Numbered from the stretch's first letter, positions 15,844-26,867 are shown. The stretch: DNA of 51,495 nt from an uncultured Alphaproteobacteria bacterium (GCA_902575065.1 CACGPU010000008.1:1-51495); one strand, 5' to 3'. Notes: generated by a model from the letters alone, not told the origin. Made by a program: numbers and translations.

Positions 15844-18800
15844 ATGAGCCTGGTTAACTTAGCAAGTCAATACTACAGAACTACAATTTCCATTTTCCTA
15901 TTTGTTATTGTTAGTGGATCACTTGTTTTTAATAACATTCCTAAAGAGTCATCACCAGATGTAAGTTTGCCCTATATATATGTATCTCTTGGTTTAACAG
16001 GAATATCCCCGGAGGATTCTGAAAAGCTTTTAATAAAACCTGTTGAAGATGAAGTTTCAAATATCGAAGGAAAAAAAGAAATGACTAGCACTTCTTATCA
16101 AGGTGGTGGAAATGTCTTATTAGAGTTTGATGCTGGGTTTGATCCTGACCAAGCACTTTTAGACACTAGAGAACAAGTTGACAGAGCAAAATCAGATTTA
16201 CCTGATGATGCAGATGAACCCAAGGTAAGTGAGGTAAATATAAGTTTATTTCCTATTTTAGTCGTATCTATAAGTGGAGATATATCTGAATTTTTACTGA
16301 AGAAGATTTCAAATGAATTAAAAGATAAAATACAATCTTTACCAAATGTTTTAGAAGTAAATATTGGTGGTGAAAGAGAAGAGCAATTAGACATTGTCAT
16401 TGACCAGAATAAAATTGAAGCTTATGGATTAAATTTAAATGAAATATTAAACTTTGTAAGATCTAATAACCAAATAGTTTCTGCTGGAAATCTTGATACA
16501 GGAGATGGAAGGTTTGTAATTAAAATTCCTGGTTTATATGAAAGCCTAAATGATATTTTTAACACACCAATAAAGGTAAATGATAAAAAAACAATTAAAT
16601 TTAAAGATATTGCTCAACTTAAAAGAACTTTTAAAGATCCAGAAAAATTTGCTCGATTAAATAATAAATCTGCATTCACATTAGAAATATCTAAAAGAAT
16701 TGGAGCAAACATTGTAGAGACTGTTGATCAAGTAAAACAGTTAGTAAAGGAAGAGCAAAAAATTCTTCCATCAAAGGTAAACATAACTTTTTCTGGTGAT
16801 GAGTCTGTAAATATAAAAAGTATGTTAGGAGATCTTCAAAACAATGTAATTTTTTCAATAATTCTTGTTATGAGTGTAGTTGTTATCTTTCTTGGTATAA
16901 GGTCTAGTTTACTGGTAGGTTTAGCAGTACCAGGTTCTTTTTTATCATCTATTTTAATCCTCTATTCACTTGGCTTTACAATCAATATGGTTGTTTTGTT
17001 TGGATTAATTCTTTCAGTTGGGCTACTTGTTGATGGGGCTGTGGTTGTAGTTGAATATGCCCAAAGAAAAATACAAGAGGGTATGGGACTAGCAGAGTCA
17101 TACATAAAGGCTGCATCAAGAATGTCCCTTCCTATCATGGCTTCAACTTTTACTACTATAGCAGCGTTTATTCCTCTTTTATTTTGGCCAGGCACAACTG
17201 GTGGTTTTATGAAGTATATACCTATAACAGTAATATCTGTTTTAGGTTCTAGTTTAGCTATGGCATTAATAGTTATTCCTATAATTGGAACTCAGGCCTA
17301 TAAAATTAAAAATCTTTTTTTCTTCTTTATTATACCTTTAATCTTATTTGGTATTGTAAATTTTGTTGCATTTAATTTTTTATCTCAACTAAAATTTGAT
17401 AGCTACATAAATATGGGTGCAAAAGCCATAACAACAATTTCAATTGGCGTCATTTTGTTTTTTGTTTTTAGGTATATTAAAAATAAAGGTTTTTTTCAGA
17501 AAATGATTATCCCTAGAATAAATGCTGATGATGACGAAGACTTAACTGATTTAGAAAAAGTAGGTTTTTTTACTAAGATTTACCTTTTTATTTTGAGGCT
17601 CTGTATAAATAATCCTATAAAAATAGTTATTCTTTCCTTCATACTGCTAGTTGGTATCTATGGTGCATATGGAAAGTTTGGTAAGGGAGTTACTTTTTTT
17701 CCTTCAGTTGAAGCAGAGAATACCAAAGTAATTATTTATGCTACAGGCAATCTCTCAGTTTTAGAAAAAGATAGACTAGTTGCAAAAGTAGAGTCACAGG
17801 TATTAAACTTACAAAAAAAGAATAATGAATTTGAGTCTGTCTATACAACATCTGGGAATGTAGAAAATAGACAAGAGAGCTCGCCTGATATTATAGGATT
17901 TATAGATATAGAATTCAAAGATTGGGATAAAAGAAGAAAAGCAGAAACAATAATTTCTGAAATAAGACAAGAAACTTCATCTATTCCTGGGATTAAAGTT
18001 GAAACAAGAACTTTAAGAGCAGGCCCTCCTAGAGGGAAGCCCATTGAAATCAATTTAACTTCTTCTGATCCTAAAATCACAGTTCAAGAACTTAAGAGAA
18101 TTGAAAAATATTTATCTAGCATATCTGGTTTGAAGGATTTAGAAACTTCTCTACCCTCTCCTAGTATTGAATATGAGCTTTATGTTGATAGAGAAGAGGC
18201 TGCAAAATATGGTGCTAGTATTTCAATAATAGGTAACACCATAAAACTTCTTACAAGTGGGCTAAAATTGAGTGAATTTAGACCTGATGATAGTGATGAA
18301 TCTATACCCATTTACCTTCGATTACCAAAAGAACAGAGAACGATCGATCAATTAGACAGTATTAAGATACCAACATCTGCAGGCTATGTACCAATTTCAA
18401 ATTTTACTAAAATTGAAACCAATCAAGAGACAGGAAATTTGACTAGAGTAGAACAGAATAGAATTGAAACAATTAAATCAGATGTAACTAGATTTTATCA
18501 AACTGATGCTTATGTCAGACTTATAAAACATTGGCTTGGAATTGAAAAATTCAATATTCCAAATAACTTTGGTTTAGATATACCTGAATTTAATTCAGCA
18601 AATATTGACCCTAGAGTAAAAATAGAATTTAAGGGAGAGGATGAAAGTCAGCAGAAGTCTAAAGCTTTTCTACAAAAAGCTTTTTTGATAGCTGTATTTT
18701 TAATGGGTTTAATTCTTTTGACCCAATTTAATAGTTTTAGTAGCACCTTATTAATTTTATTTGCTGTAATTATGTCAACGGTGGGTGTTGTATTAGGGCT

Positions 18801-19236
18801 CTTAATTACAAAACAACCATTTGGAATAGTAATGAGCGGGATAGGTGTTATCTCTTTAGCAGGCATAGTTGTAAACAACAATATAGTTTTAATTGATACC
18901 TTCGATAGATTAATAAAAAAGACAAATGATGCTAGAGATGCCATTTTAATGACAGGTGCACAAAGACTAAGACCTGTTTTATTGACTACAACTACTACGG
19001 TCCTTGGTTTGCTTCCCATGGCTTTAAAATTAAATATTGATTTTGTAAACTTTGAATATAGTTATAACTCCCCTGACACACAGTGGTGGGTAGATTTATC
19101 GAGGGCAATTGTTTTTGGACTTCTTTTTTCTACTTTATTGACTTTACTTGTAACTCCATCAGCTTTGATGCTTAAATCAAAATACTTAACTAACTCCTCT
19201 AAAAAATTTGGTAAAATAGGTAAACAAACTCAATAA
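15844..19236 (+). CDS. RND multidrug efflux-type permease (HAE-1/AcrB-like)
   Basis: Large inner-membrane proton-driven pump subunit that should expel lipophilic compounds together with the adaptor upstream. The layout is first span (about 13-32), porter domain, membrane block, second porter domain, membrane block. The fourth span reads VGLLVDGAVVVVE, keeping one of AcrB's two aspartates (the second is Gly). The later block reads GIVVNNNIVLID where AcrB has a lysine. At 1130 residues it is longer than AcrB (about 1049). Two extra hydrophobic stretches sit at about residues 490-515 and 527-548, after the sixth span. The 3' end overlaps convergent pssA by 51 bases. Substrates cannot be read from sequence. 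Confidence 0.9.
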   Translation: MSLVNLASQYYRTTISIFLFVIVSGSLVFNNIPKESSPDVSLPYIYVSLGLTGISPEDSEKLLIKPVEDEVSNIEGKKEMTSTSYQGGGNVLLEFDAGFDPDQALLDTREQVDRAKSDLPDDADEPKVSEVNISLFPILVVSISGDISEFLLKKISNELKDKIQSLPNVLEVNIGGEREEQLDIVIDQNKIEAYGLNLNEILNFVRSNNQIVSAGNLDTGDGRFVIKIPGLYESLNDIFNTPIKVNDKKTIKFKDIAQLKRTFKDPEKFARLNNKSAFTLEISKRIGANIVETVDQVKQLVKEEQKILPSKVNITFSGDESVNIKSMLGDLQNNVIFSIILVMSVVVIFLGIRSSLLVGLAVPGSFLSSILILYSLGFTINMVVLFGLILSVGLLVDGAVVVVEYAQRKIQEGMGLAESYIKAASRMSLPIMASTFTTIAAFIPLLFWPGTTGGFMKYIPITVISVLGSSLAMALIVIPIIGTQAYKIKNLFFFFIIPLILFGIVNFVAFNFLSQLKFDSYINMGAKAITTISIGVILFFVFRYIKNKGFFQKMIIPRINADDDEDLTDLEKVGFFTKIYLFILRLCINNPIKIVILSFILLVGIYGAYGKFGKGVTFFPSVEAENTKVIIYATGNLSVLEKDRLVAKVESQVLNLQKKNNEFESVYTTSGNVENRQESSPDIIGFIDIEFKDWDKRRKAETIISEIRQETSSIPGIKVETRTLRAGPPRGKPIEINLTSSDPKITVQELKRIEKYLSSISGLKDLETSLPSPSIEYELYVDREEAAKYGASISIIGNTIKLLTSGLKLSEFRPDDSDESIPIYLRLPKEQRTIDQLDSIKIPTSAGYVPISNFTKIETNQETGNLTRVEQNRIETIKSDVTRFYQTDAYVRLIKHWLGIEKFNIPNNFGLDIPEFNSANIDPRVKIEFKGEDESQQKSKAFLQKAFLIAVFLMGLILLTQFNSFSSTLLILFAVIMSTVGVVLGLLITKQPFGIVMSGIGVISLAGIVVNNNIVLIDTFDRLIKKTNDARDAILMTGAQRLRPVLLTTTTTVLGLLPMALKLNIDFVNFEYSYNSPDTQWWVDLSRAIVFGLLFSTLLTLLVTPSALMLKSKYLTNSSKKFGKIGKQTQ

Positions 19237-19908
19237 AGAAAATAATAAATAAATAAGAGCAACTAAAAGAGTTGTTTGCCAAAAATAACTTATTAAAAAT
19301 ATTAATATAATAACTGTAAATATAATCATAAGTCTAAAATATAGAGTTTTTACCTTTAGATTTTTCACAGAGGGAGTCGGAACTCTACTAATCATCATAG
19401 CACCCGCAAATATAATTAATATGGCACTTACAATAGGATAGTTGATAGTAAATTGTATTTGTTCAATAAAATTTAAATAAAGCGGAATCATTATAATACC
19501 TGCGGCAGCTGGTGAGGGTATGCCATAAAATACTTTGCTTTGCTCTCTCATATTTTCAATATTGAAACGAGCAAGTCTAAGAGCTGCACAAATAATGTAA
19601 AAAAGACTTATAACCCATCCAATTCTTCCTAGCTCATTTGTAAAACTTAAATTTATAAGCAATGATGGAGCTAATCCAAAACTAATAAAATCTGATAAAG
19701 AGTCTAATTCAGCTCCAAATTGGGATGATTTTTTTAATTTTCTAGCCATCCATCCATCAAAGAAATCGAAGAAGGCTGCTAGCATTATCATAAGCACAGC
19801 AATTTTATAATTACTTTGAATAGAGAATTTTATTGAGGAAATACCTGCAATAAGTGACATTAGTGTAATTAAATTAGGTATAAATTTAGTGAGCGGATGT
19901 TCGGTCAT
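19186..19908 (-). CDS. pssA: CDP-diacylglycerol--serine O-phosphatidyltransferase
   Basis: Inner-membrane enzyme that makes phosphatidylserine from CDP-diacylglycerol and serine. The CDP-alcohol phosphatidyltransferase signature DGWMARKLKKSSQFGAELD is followed by SLSD, giving the DG-x2-AR-x8-G-x3-D-x3-D pattern. About seven hydrophobic spans are visible, and the 240-residue length is usual for this family branch. It follows psd by 8 bases; the two enzymes act in sequence to make phosphatidylethanolamine. Its last 17 codons lie opposite the end of the RND permease gene. Confidence 0.94.
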   Translation of the reverse strand: MTEHPLTKFIPNLITLMSLIAGISSIKFSIQSNYKIAVLMIMLAAFFDFFDGWMARKLKKSSQFGAELDSLSDFISFGLAPSLLINLSFTNELGRIGWVISLFYIICAALRLARFNIENMREQSKVFYGIPSPAAAGIIMIPLYLNFIEQIQFTINYPIVSAILIIFAGAMMISRVPTPSVKNLKVKTLYFRLMIIFTVIILIFLISYFWQTTLLVALIYLLFSLLSLFTYFTKFFRGVS

Positions 19909-19916
19909 CTAAATGT

Positions 19917-20579
19917 CTAAATCTTTTTATATTCTCTAGATTGTATATTTTTGTTGTTTTTAAAATCTCTTGCAATGATAGTTTCACCACCGATACATTG
20001 CTGACCAATGCTTACCATTAAATTATATGAATTGGGAAATTCAATATCTACTCTGCTTCCAAACTTGATAATTCCATATCTTTCACCTTGGTTTACTCTC
20101 TCATTAGTTTTAAGATAACAAATTATTCTTCTGGCAATTAAACCAGCAATTTGTGTTATGTATATAACGTTAGATCCAGATTTAAGAGTTAATCTTAATC
20201 TTTCATTTTCTTCACTTGCTTTATCTAAAGTTGCATTGATAAATTTACCCTCAATATAATCAATTTTTGTAATTTGACCTGAAAGAGGCAATCTTTGGAT
20301 ATGAACATTAAACACACTCAAAAAAATTGAAACTTTGGTATAACTTTTTTTTCCCTCTTTGTACTCACTAATATTAGTAATTAATCCATCTGCTGGGCTA
20401 ACTAAAATATCATCACCTAATGGAACGACTCTTTCAGGATCTCTAAAAAAATAGAATGTAAAAATTAGTAATATTAAAAAAATTAGAAATAAAGGTTTAT
20501 ATATAAAATAAAAAAAAATTACTAATAAAAATAGTATAATCAGCGCAGCTGAAATTTCTTTATGAAACCTGAAGTACAT
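19917..20579 (-). CDS. psd: Phosphatidylserine decarboxylase (short form)
   Basis: Converts phosphatidylserine to phosphatidylethanolamine, using a pyruvoyl group made by self-cleavage. Two N-terminal membrane spans (about residues 10-27 and 29-46) are followed by FFRDPER and SPADGLI. The self-cleavage motif of the short class is present as IKFGSRVDIEFP, with cleavage expected between Gly and Ser. The 220-residue length fits the short alphaproteobacterial type. It is the first gene of a psd-pssA pair and is divergent from icd across 94 bases. Confidence 0.94.
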   Translation of the reverse strand: MYFRFHKEISAALIILFLLVIFFYFIYKPLFLIFLILLIFTFYFFRDPERVVPLGDDILVSPADGLITNISEYKEGKKSYTKVSIFLSVFNVHIQRLPLSGQITKIDYIEGKFINATLDKASEENERLRLTLKSGSNVIYITQIAGLIARRIICYLKTNERVNQGERYGIIKFGSRVDIEFPNSYNLMVSIGQQCIGGETIIARDFKNNKNIQSREYKKI

Positions 20580-20673
20580 AAGATGGAATTAATATCTGAA
20601 TTGTATAATTTGATCAATAAAATAGATTTTTTTTATTAATTTAATCTGTTATACAATCAATATCTCTATATAA

Positions 20674-21885
20674 ATGGCAAAAGTTTCAGTAAAAAATCCT
20701 GTGGTCGAATTAGATGGCGATGAAATGACAAGGATTATATGGGATTTTATTAAACAAAAGCTCATTCTTCCATATCTTGATATAGATCTAAAATATTACG
20801 ACTTATCTGTACAAAATAGAGATCAAACAAATGATGAAATTACAGTTGAGGCTGCAAAAGCAATTAAAAAATTTGGTGTTGGTATAAAATGTGCAACGAT
20901 CACTCCTGACGATAATAGAGTATCGGAATTTAAGCTAAAAAAAATGTGGCGTTCTCCAAATGGAACTATAAGAAATATTTTAGATGGAACTGTTTTTAGA
21001 CAACCAATTATATGTAAAAATATTCCAAGAATTGTAAGGACATGGGATGCCCCTATTGTTGTTGGTAGGCATGCGTTTGGTGATCAATATAAGGCTACAG
21101 AAATGAAGATCGACAAACCAGGGAAACTCTTTATGAAATATGTTGATGAAGAGGGAAAAGTAGAGGAAAAAGAGGTTTTTCAATTTCAAAATCAGGGTGT
21201 TGCCCTCTCTATGTATAATGTAGACGAGTCAATTAGAGGTTTTGCAAGAGCTTGTTTTAATTATGGATTAAAATTAAAATGGCCTGTATACCTCTCAACA
21301 AAAGATACTATTTTAAAAAAATACGATGGAAGATTTAAAGAGATATTTAATGAAATTTTTCATAAAGAATTTAAAACTGATTTTGAAAATAACCAAATAG
21401 CTTACGAACACCGTCTTATTGATGATTTAGTTGCGTCTTCAATGAAATGGTCAGGTAACTTTATTTGGGCTTGCAAGAATTATGACGGAGACGTTCAGTC
21501 AGATGCAGTTGCACAGGGGTTTGGTTCTTTGGGTATGATGTCTAGTGTTTTAATGACACCCGATGGGAAAACAATTGAAGCTGAGGCTGCTCATGGAACT
21601 GTAACTAGACATTATAGACTGCATCAAAAAGGAGAAAAAACTTCAACAAATCCTATAGCATCAATATTTGCTTGGACAAAAGGTTTAAATTTTAGAGGTG
21701 AGTTCGATGGCAACGATGAACTTATTAAGTTTTCAAAGGCACTTGAAGAAACCTGTATTGAAACTGTTGAGTCTGGTCAAATGACTAAGGACTTAGCAAT
21801 ACTTGTAGACAAAAATTCGCCGTGGATGAATACTGAAGATTTTTTAAATTGTCTTGATAAAAATCTTCAAACTAAATTAAATTAA
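20674..21885 (+). CDS. icd: NADP-dependent isocitrate dehydrogenase
   Basis: TCA-cycle enzyme that oxidatively decarboxylates isocitrate to 2-oxoglutarate and makes NADPH. The sequence is the dimeric, eukaryote-like class common in alphaproteobacteria: it opens [18 protein letters not shown], with [21 protein letters not shown] (substrate-binding Ser and Arg residues), and [12 protein letters not shown] near the nucleotide site. The length of 403 is standard. It is read alone from the 94-base gap shared with psd. Its stop overlaps the end of convergent alaS by 4 bases. Confidence 0.97.
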   Translation: MAKVSVKNPVVELDGDEMTRIIWDFIKQKLILPYLDIDLKYYDLSVQNRDQTNDEITVEAAKAIKKFGVGIKCATITPDDNRVSEFKLKKMWRSPNGTIRNILDGTVFRQPIICKNIPRIVRTWDAPIVVGRHAFGDQYKATEMKIDKPGKLFMKYVDEEGKVEEKEVFQFQNQGVALSMYNVDESIRGFARACFNYGLKLKWPVYLSTKDTILKKYDGRFKEIFNEIFHKEFKTDFENNQIAYEHRLIDDLVASSMKWSGNFIWACKNYDGDVQSDAVAQGFGSLGMMSSVLMTPDGKTIEAEAAHGTVTRHYRLHQKGEKTSTNPIASIFAWTKGLNFRGEFDGNDELIKFSKALEETCIETVESGQMTKDLAILVDKNSPWMNTEDFLNCLDKNLQTKLN

Positions 21886-24551
21886 ATCTGATTTTTAATA
21901 CTTAAAAAAGCTTGATTTAATTGATCTTTTTTGTTGCCACCAGCTTGAGCGAAGTCAATTCTTCCCCCACCACCTTTTGTTCCAAGTATATCAAAAGTAC
22001 TTTTTATTAGTACTCTGGCATCATAAGTATCTATTAAATCGTTAGTTAACCCAACTATAATGGATACCTTATCTTCATTTGTGGTAATACAAGCCAAAAT
22101 AGATTTAGATTTTTCTAATTTAAATTTATCAAAAATTGATCTGAGTTCTTTGGGAGGCAAGTTTTCTATTAATTGAGACACAAAATTAATTCCATTTATA
22201 TTTGTTTCTTCTATTTTATTATTCTCCTCATTTGAGAGTATTGATTTATTTTTTAAATTATCTAAATAATTTTCCAACTTCTTTATATAAAGGTTTTTAT
22301 TTTCTTCACTAAAACTTATTTTTCCATTTAATTTGTTTATTTGTGAGATTAAGCTAATGATTTTATCATCAAGTTTTTTTTCAAGTAATTGATCCTCTTT
22401 TAGTTTATTACTAATAAATTCATCTACCTTATTACCAGTGCAAGCCTCTATTCTCCTTACTCCTGATGAGACAGACTCTTCACTTATAATATAAAATTTC
22501 TCTATATCCTTAACATTTGATACATGCGTTCCCCCACATAGCTCAATTGAATAAGGTTTATTATTATCTTCTCCCAGTGTAACAACTCTTACCTCTTCAC
22601 CATATTTTTCTCCAAACAAAGCCATAGCCCCTAGTTTTATTGCCTCTTCTTGAGACTTAATATCAATTTGTGTTTCACAAGTATTAGAAATTATATTTGT
22701 TACCTCTTTTTGAATAGTATCTATTTGCTTTGATGATATTTGTTTATTATGACTGAAATCAAAACGTAATTTATTTTCATTAACTAAAGATCCGCGCTGA
22801 GCTACATGTAGTCCTAAGTTATTCCTTAATGCTGCATGAAGCAAATGTGTAGCAGAATGATTTTTTTTAATTAATTCCCTTAAACTACTATCTATTTTAA
22901 GTTTAACTTCATTTCCTATTTTAAAATTGCCTGAAATTACATTACCAAAATGGATAAAAATGCCTTGAGGAGTTTTTCTAGTATCTGTCACTTTAAATTC
23001 TGCATTTTCTGTGGAAATTATGCCTTTATCTCCAACTTGCCCACCAGACTCTGCATAAAAACATGACTCATCTGTGATAATTGCTGATTTTTTTATTTGA
23101 TCACTTAATTCATCAACTACTTCTGAGTCTAAGACTAAAGCAGTTACATTTGCCTTTAAAGTAGTTTCATCGTATCCTTTAAATACTGTTGGTTTCGTTT
23201 TTCTTGCAATATCAAACCATAGCTTTTCAGTATTTCCATCACCGCTACCCTTCCATGAAGATCTAGCTTCCTCTTTTTGTAGCTTCATTGATGCATCAAA
23301 AGACTCTACATCAACATCGATTTTCTTTGATTTAAGATAATCTTGTGTTAAATCAAGGGGAAATCCAAAGGTGTCATATAATTTAAATGCGATTTTGCCA
23401 TCTAATTTATTATTTTTAATATTGGGTATTTCTTGTCCGAGTATCTCTAAGCCTTTACTTAAAGTTTCTCTAAATTTTATCTCCTCATTGTAGAGAGTTT
23501 CCTTAATAGCCTCAGCTCCAGTGTTTAGTTCTCGGAAGAAATCGCCCATTAAGTTTTGCAATTCATCAAAAATTTTATGAAATAATGGTTCTGAGGAGCC
23601 TAATGTATAAGCATGTCTTATTCCCCTTCTTAATATTCGCCTTAATACATACCCTCTCCCCTCATTTGAAGGTAAAACCCCATCAGCTATTAAAAAAGAG
23701 GAAGCCCGTAAGTGATCTGCTATGACTCTAAAACTAGATTTATTTTGTTCAGATATTTTTTTTTGAATAAACTCTTGAGTTACATCAATAATATTTGAAA
23801 ATAAATCAGAACTATAATTGTCATTACTGCCATTTAATAACGCTGTTATTCTTTCTAGACCCATCCCAGTGTCTACACATGGTTTAGGTAAATCAAGTCT
23901 AGTATTTTTGTCTACCTGCTCATACTGCATAAAAACTAAATTCCATATTTCAATGAAACGATCACCATCTTCGTCAACCGAACCTGGGGGGCCACCAAAA
24001 TATTTATCGCCATGATCGTAAAATATCTCCGAGCATGGTCCGCAAGGTCCTGTGTCACCCATTGACCAAAAATTATCAGAACTTGAAATTTTAATTATTT
24101 TACTATCGTGTAAATTTGCTATCTTTTTCCAAAATTTTTCTGCAACTTCATCATCATGATATATAGTAACTAATAATTTATCTTTATTTATTTTAAATTC
24201 TTTAGTTATTAAGTTCCAAGCATATAGAATTGCTTGCTCTTTGAAATAATCACCAAAAGAAAAATTTCCTAACATCTCGAAGAAAGTATGATGTCGAGTT
24301 GTGAATCCAACATTCTCTAAATCATTATGTTTTCCTCCTGCCCGAACACATTTTTGAGAGGTCGTAGCTCTTTTGAAGTCTAACTGTTCCATACCTGTGA
24401 AAACATTTTTAAATTGAACCATTCCTGAATTAGCAAACATTAGGGAGGGGTCATTTTCAGGCACTAAAGATCCAGATTTGACATGCCTATGATCATTATT
24501 TTTAAAATAATCAATAAACGCATTTCGGACTTCATTAGAGTTCATATTCAT
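21882..24551 (-). CDS. alaS: Alanyl-tRNA synthetase
   Basis: Charges tRNA-Ala and clears mischarged Ser- and Gly-tRNA-Ala. The class II catalytic domain at the N-terminus begins with the [11 protein letters not shown] and [12 protein letters not shown] segments and has the RRILRRG motif near residue 300. The editing domain shows [11 protein letters not shown] and CGGTHVS metal-binding motifs. The C-terminal DHHA1-like domain ends with [13 protein letters not shown]. At 889 residues it is full length. It lies 32 bases downstream of recA on the same strand, the common recA-alaS order. The partner tRNA-Ala in this window keeps G3-U70. Confidence 0.97.
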   Translation of the reverse strand: MNMNSNEVRNAFIDYFKNNDHRHVKSGSLVPENDPSLMFANSGMVQFKNVFTGMEQLDFKRATTSQKCVRAGGKHNDLENVGFTTRHHTFFEMLGNFSFGDYFKEQAILYAWNLITKEFKINKDKLLVTIYHDDEVAEKFWKKIANLHDSKIIKISSSDNFWSMGDTGPCGPCSEIFYDHGDKYFGGPPGSVDEDGDRFIEIWNLVFMQYEQVDKNTRLDLPKPCVDTGMGLERITALLNGSNDNYSSDLFSNIIDVTQEFIQKKISEQNKSSFRVIADHLRASSFLIADGVLPSNEGRGYVLRRILRRGIRHAYTLGSSEPLFHKIFDELQNLMGDFFRELNTGAEAIKETLYNEEIKFRETLSKGLEILGQEIPNIKNNKLDGKIAFKLYDTFGFPLDLTQDYLKSKKIDVDVESFDASMKLQKEEARSSWKGSGDGNTEKLWFDIARKTKPTVFKGYDETTLKANVTALVLDSEVVDELSDQIKKSAIITDESCFYAESGGQVGDKGIISTENAEFKVTDTRKTPQGIFIHFGNVISGNFKIGNEVKLKIDSSLRELIKKNHSATHLLHAALRNNLGLHVAQRGSLVNENKLRFDFSHNKQISSKQIDTIQKEVTNIISNTCETQIDIKSQEEAIKLGAMALFGEKYGEEVRVVTLGEDNNKPYSIELCGGTHVSNVKDIEKFYIISEESVSSGVRRIEACTGNKVDEFISNKLKEDQLLEKKLDDKIISLISQINKLNGKISFSEENKNLYIKKLENYLDNLKNKSILSNEENNKIEETNINGINFVSQLIENLPPKELRSIFDKFKLEKSKSILACITTNEDKVSIIVGLTNDLIDTYDARVLIKSTFDILGTKGGGGRIDFAQAGGNKKDQLNQAFLSIKNQI

Positions 24552-24583
24552 GGAATATAGATTAATTTAACTGAAATTTAATA

Positions 24584-25645
24584 TTATTCTTTGGAGTTTT
24601 TTTCGACGGTTTCTTCTGTTGTAGAAGGGGGTGGATCAATCATAAGCTCTTCAACAGTGTCAGAATTTGATCTTATTCTACTTTCTATTTCATTCAATAA
24701 TTCAGGATTGTCTTTTAAAAACTGTTTTGTATTTTCTCTACCTTGACCAATCTTTTCATCTTTGTAAGAATACCATGCTCCAGACTTATCTATAATATCA
24801 GCTTGAACACCTAAATCTATAATTTCGCCAATTTTAGAAATTCCTTCACCATACATAATGTCAAATTCAACCATTTTAAAAGGAGGAGCCATTTTATTTT
24901 TGACAACCTTCACTCTAGTTTGGTTTCCAATAATATTATCTTTATCTTTTATTGCACCAATCCTTCTAATATCTAGTCTTACGGAAGAGTAGAACTTCAA
25001 AGCGTTACCTCCAGTAGTGACTTCAGGGCTTCCAAACATAACACCTATTTTCATTCTCAGTTGATTAATAAAAACAACCATAGTATTTGTCTTTGAGATC
25101 GAGCTAGTAAGTTTTCTAAGCGCTTGGCTCATTAGCCTTGCCTGAAGTCCGGGTAAAGAGTCGCCCATTTCACCCTCTAACTCTGCTCTTGGAACTAAAG
25201 CTGCCACTGAGTCTATAACTAATAAATCTATACCTTCAGATTTTACAAGAGTATCTGAGATCTCTAAAGCCTGTTCACCAGTATCAGGTTGAGATATCAA
25301 TAACTCATCAATATTCACTCCAAGTTTTTTTGCATAACCTGGGTCTAAAGCATGTTCAGCATCAATAAATGCGCAAGTTCCTCCAACTTTTTGAGCTTCC
25401 GCAATTATATGTAATGTTAGAGTTGTTTTACCTGAACTCTCTGGGCCATAAACTTCTATGACTCTTCCTTTCGGTAAACCACCTATTCCTAGAGCTATAT
25501 CTAGACCAAGAGAACCTGTTGAGTATACATCAATATTTGCATCAATATCTTTCTTTCCAAGCATCATTATGGAACCTTTCCCATATGATTTTTCAATATT
25601 ACTGATAACAGATTTAAGCTTGTTTAAATTTTCTTTTTTATCCAT
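24584..25645 (-). CDS. recA: Recombinase RecA
   Basis: Strand-exchange ATPase for homologous recombination and trigger of the SOS response. Walker A GPESSGKT is at residues 67-74, Walker [11 protein letters not shown] follows, and the L2 loop region with [14 protein letters not shown] is intact. The 353-residue length is normal, and there is no intein. The C-terminus is acidic ([10 protein letters not shown]). It is divergent from the DUF3553-moaA genes. A palindrome lies in the shared 51-base gap, 27 bases from the start codon, and could be an operator. Confidence 0.98.
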   Translation of the reverse strand: MDKKENLNKLKSVISNIEKSYGKGSIMMLGKKDIDANIDVYSTGSLGLDIALGIGGLPKGRVIEVYGPESSGKTTLTLHIIAEAQKVGGTCAFIDAEHALDPGYAKKLGVNIDELLISQPDTGEQALEISDTLVKSEGIDLLVIDSVAALVPRAELEGEMGDSLPGLQARLMSQALRKLTSSISKTNTMVVFINQLRMKIGVMFGSPEVTTGGNALKFYSSVRLDIRRIGAIKDKDNIIGNQTRVKVVKNKMAPPFKMVEFDIMYGEGISKIGEIIDLGVQADIIDKSGAWYSYKDEKIGQGRENTKQFLKDNPELLNEIESRIRSNSDTVEELMIDPPPSTTEETVEKNSKE

Positions 25646-25671
25646 TTGATTCTATAGTAAATAGTAAGTAT

Positions 25672-25688
25672 TTGTTTCTACTAAACAA
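25672..25688. promoter_or_regulatory. 17-bp palindrome between recA and the DUF3553 gene, possible operator
   Basis: The gap between the two divergent starts contains TTGTTTctactAAACAA, two perfect 6-base arms around a 5-base centre. It lies 27 bases before the recA ATG and 8 bases before the DUF3553 ATG, so a bound dimer could affect both genes. It does not match the GTTC-N7-GTTC box reported for several alphaproteobacterial LexA proteins. A LexA site of a different class, another regulator's site, or chance in AT-rich DNA are all possible. Confidence 0.35.
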
Positions 25689-25696
25689 GAGTAATA

Positions 25697-25888
25697 ATGG
25701 AAAATAACTATAATTTTAGCGATTTTATACCAGGTACAATCGTGGAGTGTCCATCTCAACCAGATTGGGGCCTGGGGCAAGTTCAATCTTGTATAAATAG
25801 TAAAATCACTATTAACTTTGAGAACGTAGGGAAAAAAGTTATAGATTTAAATGTAGTTGAATTAAAGATACACGAAAATGCTAACTGA
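25697..25888 (+). CDS. DUF3553 domain protein
   Basis: A 63-residue soluble protein matching DUF3553, a small beta-rich domain of unknown function in alphaproteobacteria. A related module is found at the end of some UvrD-type helicases. The family pattern is clear: G-T-I-V-x-x-P, then DWGLGQVQS and ITINFENVGKKVIDL. It starts 8 bases from the palindrome shared with recA and overlaps moaA by 11 bases. Divergence from recA hints at a DNA-related role, but that is inference. Confidence 0.75.
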   Translation: MENNYNFSDFIPGTIVECPSQPDWGLGQVQSCINSKITINFENVGKKVIDLNVVELKIHENAN

Positions 25889-26867
25889 TAATTATAAAAG
25901 AAAAATTGATTACTTGAGAATATCTGTCACTGATAGATGTGATTTAAGGTGCACTTATTGTATGGCTGAGGATGTAACCTTCTTGCCTAGACAAGAAGTT
26001 TTATCAATTGAAGAAATTATTAAACTTACAAATATATTTAATGAGTTAGGTGTAAAAAAATTTCGATTAACAGGTGGTGAACCTCTTGTAAGAAAAAACA
26101 TTGTTTCAATTATAGAACATTTTAATAACCTAAAAAATCAGGGTAAAATTTCAGAGCACACTTTAACTACAAATGGTACGAATTTATCAAGATATGCATC
26201 TATTCTTAAAAAGAATGGTATTGAAAGAATAAATGTTTCTCTTGATAGCTTAAAGACTGAAAGTTTTAGGAAAATAACTAAATGGGGAGATCTTAGTAAA
26301 GTTTTAAATGGGATAGAGGCGGCTAAACAAGAAGGTATAAAGATAAAAATAAATACTGTTTTGACTCAAAATTTCAATGATGAAGAAATATTTGATATTT
26401 TAGATTGGTGTAAAAAAAATCATTTTGATATTTCTTTAATTGAAATAATGCCCATAGGTGATATTGGAGAAAAGCGATATAATCAATATTTATCAATGAA
26501 GAAATTTGAAGAGGATTTAGTGAATAAATTAAATTTAATTCCCTCTAAACACAGAACTAATGGCCCCTCTAGATACTATGAGTATTCAAATCATAAATCA
26601 AAAATTGGTATTATATCTGCTATTTCTCATAACTTTTGTGATACTTGTAATAGGGTAAGACTTACGTGTACTGGTAAGTTATATATGTGTTTAGGACAAA
26701 ATGATTTTGTAGATTTAAAATTTGCCCTAAGAAATCAAACAAAAAATGATATTATTGCTTTAATAGAGTATGCCATGTCAATTAAACCAAAAGCACATAA
26801 CTTTGAAATTCAAAAAGATAATTTTGAGGGATATGTTAATCGTTATATGAATGAGACTGGGGGTTAA
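25878..26867 (+). CDS. moaA: GTP 3',8-cyclase MoaA
   Basis: Radical SAM enzyme for the first step of molybdenum cofactor synthesis, acting on GTP. The N-terminal cluster motif is Cys21-x3-Cys25-x2-Cys28 (in DRCDLRCTYC) and the second cluster uses Cys254, Cys257 and Cys271. The conserved C-terminal Gly-Gly pair is present (ETGG). The length of 329 is normal. No other moa or mog gene is nearby except the MoCF-type domain of the CinA-like protein about 8 kb away, so the rest of the pathway must lie elsewhere. Confidence 0.96.
   Translation: MLTDNYKRKIDYLRISVTDRCDLRCTYCMAEDVTFLPRQEVLSIEEIIKLTNIFNELGVKKFRLTGGEPLVRKNIVSIIEHFNNLKNQGKISEHTLTTNGTNLSRYASILKKNGIERINVSLDSLKTESFRKITKWGDLSKVLNGIEAAKQEGIKIKINTVLTQNFNDEEIFDILDWCKKNHFDISLIEIMPIGDIGEKRYNQYLSMKKFEEDLVNKLNLIPSKHRTNGPSRYYEYSNHKSKIGIISAISHNFCDTCNRVRLTCTGKLYMCLGQNDFVDLKFALRNQTKNDIIALIEYAMSIKPKAHNFEIQKDNFEGYVNRYMNETGG

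Noticed and set aside
18648-19019. A 123-codon frame antisense to the RND permease
   Set aside because: It is a shadow of the permease frame, which carries clear family motifs over the same bases.
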